DNA of 10,764 nt from an uncultured Oscillospiraceae bacterium (GTDB taxonomy: Bacteria; Bacillota; Clostridia; Oscillospirales; Oscillospiraceae): contig CAJTOE010000087.1 in the NCBI GenBank assembly GCA_910577805.1, positions 1-10,764 on the forward strand, in the 5' to 3' direction. Below, piece after piece: positions 6,098 to 10,764 of this stretch. Made by a program: the position numbers and the translations under genes. A model generated the notes under the pieces. That model was not told the DNA's origin and ran no database searches. It was given only the letters and a program-made list of their open reading frames with translations. Position 1 is the first letter of the stretch. Every line of letters starts with the position of its first letter.

Positions 6098-7561
6098 ATG
6101 AATCAGCCTTGGATTTTGCTTCTGCCTATCCTGTTTCCCCTGCTGGCCGGTCTGCTGCTTCTGCTGTGTCCGCTGAACCACCGGGGGGCGGTGGGCTTTT
6201 ACAGTCTCTTCGCCCTGGCGGCCTCCGGGGCCGCGGCGGTCTACTGCGCCCTTCAGGTCCGGGGACAGCTCGTGCTGCTGCGGCTGAACCCGGAGCTGCG
6301 CCTGCTGCTGCGCCCGGACAACGTGGGACGGCTGCTGCTCCTGCTGGTCACGGCAGTCTGGCTGCTGTCCGCCGTCTACGCTGTCCGGTACATGACCCAT
6401 CAGCCGGATTACCGGCGGTTTTTCGGCTTCTATCTGGCGGTCTACGGGGTGCTGGTGTGCCTGTGCTTCGCCGGGAATTTGACCACGTTCTATCTCTGCT
6501 ATGAGATGATGACCCTGCTCACCTTCCCCCTGGTCCTCCACGACCGGAAGCGGGAATCGGTGCTGGCGGGCCTGAAATACCTGTTTTACTCCCTGTGCGG
6601 GGCCTACTGCGTGCTGTTCGGCTTCTTCGTCCTCTACGCCCACAGCACCACCCTGGACTTCACCCCCGGCGGCGTGCTGGACCCGGAAAAAATCGCCGGG
6701 AACGAGGGGCTGCTTCTGCTGGCGGCGTTTTTGATGCTGCTGGGCTTTGGCGTGAAGGCGGGCATGTTCCCCCTCCACGGCTGGCTGTCGTCGGCCCATC
6801 CCGTGGCCCCCGCGCCCGCCTCCGCCGTGCTGTCCGGCATCATTGTCAAAATCGGCGCGCTGGGGGCCTTACGGGTGGTGTGCTACCTGTTCGGCCTGGA
6901 GTTCCTCCGGAACACCTGGGTCCAGACCACCCTGCTGATTTTGAGTCTGGTCACGGTGGTCATGGGCTCCATGCTGGCCTTTCTGGAGCGCGGCTTCAAG
7001 CGCCGTCTGGCTTACTCCACGGTCAGCCAGATCTCCTACGTGCTGTTCGGCCTGTACCTGATGCAGCCCGCCGCCATTTACGGCGCCCTGCTCCATGTGG
7101 TGTTTCATGCCGTGATGAAAAGCTGTCTGTTTTTGTGCGCCGGGTCGGTCATCACCCACTCCGGCTTCACCCAGGTGGACCAGCTCCGGGGCGTGGGAAA
7201 GGGGATGCCCTGGACCATGTGGTGCTTTACCCTGTGTTCCCTGTCTCTGGTGGGCATCCCGCCTCTGTGCGGCTTTGTGAGCAAGTGGTATCTGTGCCTG
7301 GGGGCCTTGGACTCCGGCATGGCGGTGTTCTCCTGGGCGGGGCCGGTGTGCCTGCTGGTCAGCGCCCTGCTGACGGCGGGCTATCTGCTGCCCATCTCCA
7401 TCCGGGCCTTTTTCCCCGGAGCCAGCTACGATTACTCCTGCATCAAGGCAAAGGAGGCCTCCCCGGCCATGCTGGTCCCCGTGGTGGTGCTGACCGTTCT
7501 GGCGGCGGCGCTGGGGCTGTTCCCCGATTCCCTGGCGGCTGTGCTGGCCGCGCTGTCGTGA
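6098..7561 (+). CDS. ND5-like antiporter subunit 2 (NuoM-type loop)
   Basis: A 487-residue integral membrane protein of the NuoL/M/N and MrpA/D family. Ion-path residues: E136 (FYLCYEMMTLLTF), K220 (GFGVKAGMFPLHGWL), K251 (SGIIVKIG), H333/H337/K341 (LLHVVFHAVMKSCLFLCAG) and K396 (LCGFVSKWY). The helix 7-8 loop is SSAHPVAPAPASAVLSG (231-247), the NuoM/MrpD form. By eye it is closest overall to the next gene (27 of 50 residues identical over 131-180 against 128-177 there), yet this loop matches subunit 4 instead. The start is ATG 6098, 13 bases after the previous stop. It probably acts as one of the ion-translocating units of the membrane arm; whether it moves H+ or Na+ cannot be read from sequence. 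Confidence 0.91.
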   Translation: MNQPWILLLPILFPLLAGLLLLLCPLNHRGAVGFYSLFALAASGAAAVYCALQVRGQLVLLRLNPELRLLLRPDNVGRLLLLLVTAVWLLSAVYAVRYMTHQPDYRRFFGFYLAVYGVLVCLCFAGNLTTFYLCYEMMTLLTFPLVLHDRKRESVLAGLKYLFYSLCGAYCVLFGFFVLYAHSTTLDFTPGGVLDPEKIAGNEGLLLLAAFLMLLGFGVKAGMFPLHGWLSSAHPVAPAPASAVLSGIIVKIGALGALRVVCYLFGLEFLRNTWVQTTLLILSLVTVVMGSMLAFLERGFKRRLAYSTVSQISYVLFGLYLMQPAAIYGALLHVVFHAVMKSCLFLCAGSVITHSGFTQVDQLRGVGKGMPWTMWCFTLCSLSLVGIPPLCGFVSKWYLCLGALDSGMAVFSWAGPVCLLVSALLTAGYLLPISIRAFFPGASYDYSCIKAKEASPAMLVPVVVLTVLAAALGLFPDSLAAVLAALS

Positions 7562-7577
7562 GAGGAGGGCGTATTTT

Positions 7578-9044
7578 ATGCTGCTGTTTACTGCGATCAT
7601 GCTCCCCATCCTGGGCAGCATTCTGATTGCGCTGTTTCCGGGCAAATACCCCCGGACCCGGCAGATCATTGTACTGCTGGTGGTGCTGCTGACCAGCGTA
7701 TTCGCCCTGAGCGCGGTATTTACCCCGCCGGAGGGCCGGTTCCCCATTGTGCTGTTTGTCAACAACCTGTCCCTGTCCCTGCGGCTGGACGGCCTGGGCC
7801 GGATTTTCGGGGGGCTGGTGGCGGTCCTGTGGCCGATGGCTACCCTGTACGCCTTTGAGTACATGAAGCACGACGCCAACCCCCGGTCGTTTTTCATGTT
7901 TTACACCATGACCTACGGGGTCACCCTGGGCATCGCCTTTTCCGAGGATATGCTCACCATGTACTTCTTCTATGAGCTGCTGACCCTGTGTACCCTCCCC
8001 CTGGTGCTGCACACCAGGACCAGAGAAGCGGTGCTGGCCAGCCGGAAGTACCTGTACTACTCCCTGGGCGGCGCGGCCTTCGCCTTTCTGGGACTGGTCT
8101 ATCTGATGATGTACGGCGTTTCGGTGGACTTCCAGCTGGGCGGCGTACTCACCCCGGAGACCATCGCCCAGCGGGGGGACATCCTGCTGGTGATTTACGT
8201 CATTGCCTTTTTGGGATTCTCCGTAAAGGCGGCCATGTTCCCCTTCAGCGGGTGGCTCCCCACGGCGGGCGTGGCCCCCACGCCGGTGACCGCTCTGCTC
8301 CACGCCGTCGCGGTGGTGAAAGCGGGGGCCTTTGCCCTGATCCGCCTGACCTACTACAGCTTCGGGGCGGATTTTCTCCGGGGCACCTGGGCACAGAGCG
8401 CGGTTATGGGGCTGACCATCCTGACCATTATCTATGGATGCAGCCGGGCCTTGAAAGAGACCCATTTCAAGCGCCGTCTGGCCTGGTCCACCGTCAGCAA
8501 CCTGTCCTATATTCTGTTCGGGGTGACGATCATGACCCCCCTGGGGCTGGCCGGGGCCATCACCCATCTGGTGTGCCACGCCTTTATGAAAATCACCGGA
8601 TTTTTCTGTGCCGGTGCGGTGATCCACCAGACCGAGCGGCAGTACGTCCACCAGCTCAACGGCCTGGGCCGGAGTATGCCCGCGATTTTCGGCTGCTTCA
8701 CCGTGGCCTCCCTGGCCCTGATGGGCGTACCGGGGCTGGCCGGGTTTATCAGCAAGTGGAGCCTGGCCCAGGCGGCTATCCAGAGCGGCAGTCCCCTGGC
8801 GGCGGCGGGCGCGGGCGCTTTGCTCATTTCCGCCCTGCTGACGGCCTGCTATCTGTTGAGCATCGTCGTGCGGGCGTTCTTTCCCCCGGCGGACTTTGAC
8901 GAGCGCTCGCTGGAGGGTGTGCGGGACCCAGGCTGGATGATGCTTGTACCCATTTTCCTGCTGGCCGGGGTGGTCATTTTCCTGGGGCTTTGCAGTACGC
9001 CCCTGCTCCAGTTCATCGCCGGTGTGGCCGGCGGACAGATTTAA
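7578..9044 (+). CDS. ND5-like antiporter subunit 3 (MrpA N-terminal/NuoL-type loop)
   Basis: A 488-residue membrane protein of the same family. Ion-path residues: E133 (FFYELLTLCTL), K217 (GFSVKAAMFPFSGWLP), K248 (AVAVVKAGAF), H330/H334/K338 (THLVCHAFMKITGFFCAG) and K393 (LAGFISKWS). The helix 7-8 segment GVAPTPVTALLHAVAVVKAG (231-250) follows the MrpA/NuoL pattern (APTPVSAYLHSATMVKAG in MrpA), so this gene is the best counterpart of the MrpA N-terminal domain. It lacks the MrpA C-terminal modules, which are encoded separately at 3014-4188. The usual His of FPLHxWLP is Ser224 here; NuoL also varies at that site. The start is ATG 7578, with AGGAGGG at 7563-7569. It is a likely tandem-duplicate sister of subunit 2. 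Confidence 0.91.
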   Translation: MLLFTAIMLPILGSILIALFPGKYPRTRQIIVLLVVLLTSVFALSAVFTPPEGRFPIVLFVNNLSLSLRLDGLGRIFGGLVAVLWPMATLYAFEYMKHDANPRSFFMFYTMTYGVTLGIAFSEDMLTMYFFYELLTLCTLPLVLHTRTREAVLASRKYLYYSLGGAAFAFLGLVYLMMYGVSVDFQLGGVLTPETIAQRGDILLVIYVIAFLGFSVKAAMFPFSGWLPTAGVAPTPVTALLHAVAVVKAGAFALIRLTYYSFGADFLRGTWAQSAVMGLTILTIIYGCSRALKETHFKRRLAWSTVSNLSYILFGVTIMTPLGLAGAITHLVCHAFMKITGFFCAGAVIHQTERQYVHQLNGLGRSMPAIFGCFTVASLALMGVPGLAGFISKWSLAQAAIQSGSPLAAAGAGALLISALLTACYLLSIVVRAFFPPADFDERSLEGVRDPGWMMLVPIFLLAGVVIFLGLCSTPLLQFIAGVAGGQI

Positions 9045-9059
9045 AAGGAGGGGAGACTT

Positions 9060-10764
9060 ATGACGCCTTGGATTCTGCTGCTCCCCATTTTGTTCCCCAT
9101 GGCCGGGGCGGTCCTGTGCTGGATCGCGGGCCGGTTCACCAAGACGGGCCGGGACTGGACGGTCATTGCCGTGACCGCCCTGGAGCTGGGTATGCTGGGG
9201 TACTTCTTCACCCTGCCGGATCTGACGCTGCAAGTTCCCTGGGTGTGCGGCCTGGGGCTGACCCTGACTCTGGACGGCTTCCGGCGGCTCTACACCCTGA
9301 TTGGCGGCTTTATGTGGCTCGTCTCCGCGCTGGCCTCCCCCCGGTACTTCCGGCGCTACCGCCGCCGGAACCGGTACTATTTCTTCTTCCTGCTCACTCT
9401 GGGCGCTACGGTCGGGGTGTTCCTGGCGGCGGACCTGACCTCCGTATTCCTGTTTTTTGAGATCATGTCCCTGGCCTCCTACGTGTGGGTGGCCCAGGAC
9501 GAGCGGCGGGAGTCCCTCCGGGCGGGGGACACCTACCTGGCTGTCTCCGTGGTGGGCGGGCTGGTGATGCTGATGGGCCTGCTTCTGCTCTCCGCCCAGG
9601 CCCAGACCCAGACCACCCGCTATATCGCCGGGTTCTGCCTGCTCTTCGGCTTCGGGGCCAAGGCCGGTTCCTTCCCCCTGCACATCTGGCTTCCCAAGGC
9701 CCACCCCGTCGCCCCCGCGCCGGCCTCCGCCCTGCTGTCGGGCATTTTGACCAAGGCGGGTATTTTCGGCGTTCTGATGCTGTCCACGGATTTGTTCCGG
9801 GGGGACCAGCTCTGGGGACGGGTGATTTTGTATCTGGGCTGTGCGACCATGGTGCTGGGGGCGGTGCTGGCGGTGTTTTCCATGGACCTGAAGCGCACGC
9901 TGGCCTGCTCCTCCGTGTCGCAGATCGGGTTTATTCTGGTGGGGATCGGCGTCAGCACGCTCCTGCGGGCGGAAAACGCCCTGGCCGCACGGGGCGCCCT
10001 GCTGCACATGGTCAACCACTCGCTGATTAAGCTGGTGCTGTTTTTGGCCGCCGGTGTGGTGTTCCAGAACATCCACAAGCTGGACCTCAATGAGATCCGG
10101 GGCTTCGGGCGGGGAAAACCCCTGCTGCACTTCGTTTTCCTGATGGGCGCTCTGGGCGTGGGGGGCATTCCCCTTTGGAACGGCTATGTGAGCAAAACTC
10201 TGCTCCACGAGGCCATTTTAGAGCTGGGCTATCCGGTCATCGAGCCTCTGTTCCTACTCAGCGGCGGGCTGACCCTGGCCTATATGGGCAAGCTGTATGT
10301 CACGCTGTTCTGGCAGAAGAACCAGGACCCGGCGTGTCAGGCGCGCTTTGACGGGATGCGGCAGTATATGGACCCGGCTGCGGCGTTCGGCCTGACCGTC
10401 AGCGCCTTGCTGCTGCCTCTGCTGGGCGCGGTGCCCAACCGGACCGCCGACCGGGTGGCGGATTTCGGGCAGGCCTTCCTGGCGGCGGGGGAGCTGGAGC
10501 ATCGGGTGCGCTACTTTTCCTGGGAAAATCTCCAGGGGGCGCTGATTTCCGTGGTAATCGGCCTGGTGGTCTATTTGGTCGTAATCCGGCTGTGCCGGCT
10601 GGACCAAAAGGACCGCTGGCCCTGGTGGCTGGATTTGGAGGATTTGGTGTACCGTCCGGTGCTGACGGCCATCCTGCCGGTGATTTTAGGTACGCTCTCC
10701 CGTATCCTGGACCGGCTGATGGACAGTGTGATCGTGCTTCTGCGCAAAACGGTCTACCGGGAGA
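9060..10764 (+). CDS. ND5-like antiporter subunit 4, cut by right window edge
   Basis: The frame is open to the window end: 568 codons with no stop. ATG 9060 is preceded by AAGGAGGGGAG (9045-9055), right after the stop of subunit 3. The N-terminus MTPWILLLPILFP resembles that of subunit 2. Ion-path residues: E134 (FLFFEIMSLAS), K201 (GFGAKAGSFPLHIWLP), K232 (SGILTKAGIFG), H316/H320/K324 (LLHMVNHSLIKLVLFLAAG) and K379 (LWNGYVSKTLL). The helix 7-8 loop is PKAHPVAPAPASALLSG. It is longer than its three sisters: after the core come a loop at about 458-490, a helix (492-510), a charged Trp-rich stretch RLDQKDRWPWWLDLEDL, and a further hydrophobic helix up to the edge. Such long ends occur in NuoL and HyfB-type proteins. 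It is annotated here as a partial gene, and its true end is unknown. Confidence 0.9.
   Translation, partial: MTPWILLLPILFPMAGAVLCWIAGRFTKTGRDWTVIAVTALELGMLGYFFTLPDLTLQVPWVCGLGLTLTLDGFRRLYTLIGGFMWLVSALASPRYFRRYRRRNRYYFFFLLTLGATVGVFLAADLTSVFLFFEIMSLASYVWVAQDERRESLRAGDTYLAVSVVGGLVMLMGLLLLSAQAQTQTTRYIAGFCLLFGFGAKAGSFPLHIWLPKAHPVAPAPASALLSGILTKAGIFGVLMLSTDLFRGDQLWGRVILYLGCATMVLGAVLAVFSMDLKRTLACSSVSQIGFILVGIGVSTLLRAENALAARGALLHMVNHSLIKLVLFLAAGVVFQNIHKLDLNEIRGFGRGKPLLHFVFLMGALGVGGIPLWNGYVSKTLLHEAILELGYPVIEPLFLLSGGLTLAYMGKLYVTLFWQKNQDPACQARFDGMRQYMDPAAAFGLTVSALLLPLLGAVPNRTADRVADFGQAFLAAGELEHRVRYFSWENLQGALISVVIGLVVYLVVIRLCRLDQKDRWPWWLDLEDLVYRPVLTAILPVILGTLSRILDRLMDSVIVLLRKTVYRE

Noticed and set aside
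7443..10208. A reverse-strand frame of 921 codons opposite subunits 2, 3 and 4.
   Set aside because: It is a by-product of GC-rich codon use: the translation is rich in Gly, Pro, Gln and His without domains or membrane pattern, while the + strand frames carry clear conserved motifs.
1922..10764. Reading the operon as a standard complex I (nuo) operon.
   Set aside because: MrpE, MrpF, MrpG, MbhD, MbhE and MrpB modules are absent from complex I, and no NuoA, H, J or peripheral subunits are in the window.

Overview
The window looks like a chromosomal segment of a GC-rich anaerobic member of the Clostridia. An Oscillospiraceae-type gut bacterium is my best guess, inferred from gene content, strong GGAGG ribosome sites and GCC/CTG-rich codon use; no rRNA or other marker is present to confirm it. 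Ten genes lie on the + strand and one on the - strand. All are intact except the two cut by the window edges. No tRNA, rRNA, CRISPR array, insertion sequence or phage gene was seen, and no gap reaches 300 bases.

Left part (1-1860): the N-terminal third of acetate kinase (ackA, - strand) diverges from tmcAL (ylbM family, + strand), the ligase that makes N4-acetylcytidine on elongator tRNA-Met from acetate and ATP. The 175-base gap between them holds two sigma-A-like promoters on opposite strands. Their -10 boxes overlap by two bases and the pair is exactly symmetric, so the two genes appear to share one bidirectional promoter. A short hairpin with a T-run follows tmcAL, and an extended -10 promoter overlaps its left arm.

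Right part (1922-10764 and beyond): one dense operon whose genes overlap or lie at most 17 bases apart. It encodes Mrp/Mbh-type membrane subunits in the order MrpE, MrpF, MrpG, MbhD, MbhE-MrpB fusion, MrpC, then four consecutive ND5/NuoL/M/N-type antiporter-like subunits, the last cut by the window end. Every part of a Bacillus-type Mrp antiporter (MrpA-G) has a counterpart, but the order E-F-G-D-E/B-C is that of archaeal membrane-bound hydrogenase and sulfane reductase clusters (Mbh/Mbs), and MrpA is split into separate pieces. The expected product is the ion-pumping membrane arm of a large complex. By analogy it exchanges Na+ and H+, driven either by the ion gradient alone (Mrp antiporter) or by a redox module such as a [NiFe]-hydrogenase encoded further right, outside the window.

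The most notable features are the four antiporter-like subunits in a row (Mrp has two, Mbh one, Mbs two, standard complex I three), the split and refused MrpA/MrpB modules, and the symmetric promoter between two acetate-related genes. I see no system here that I can call entirely new.
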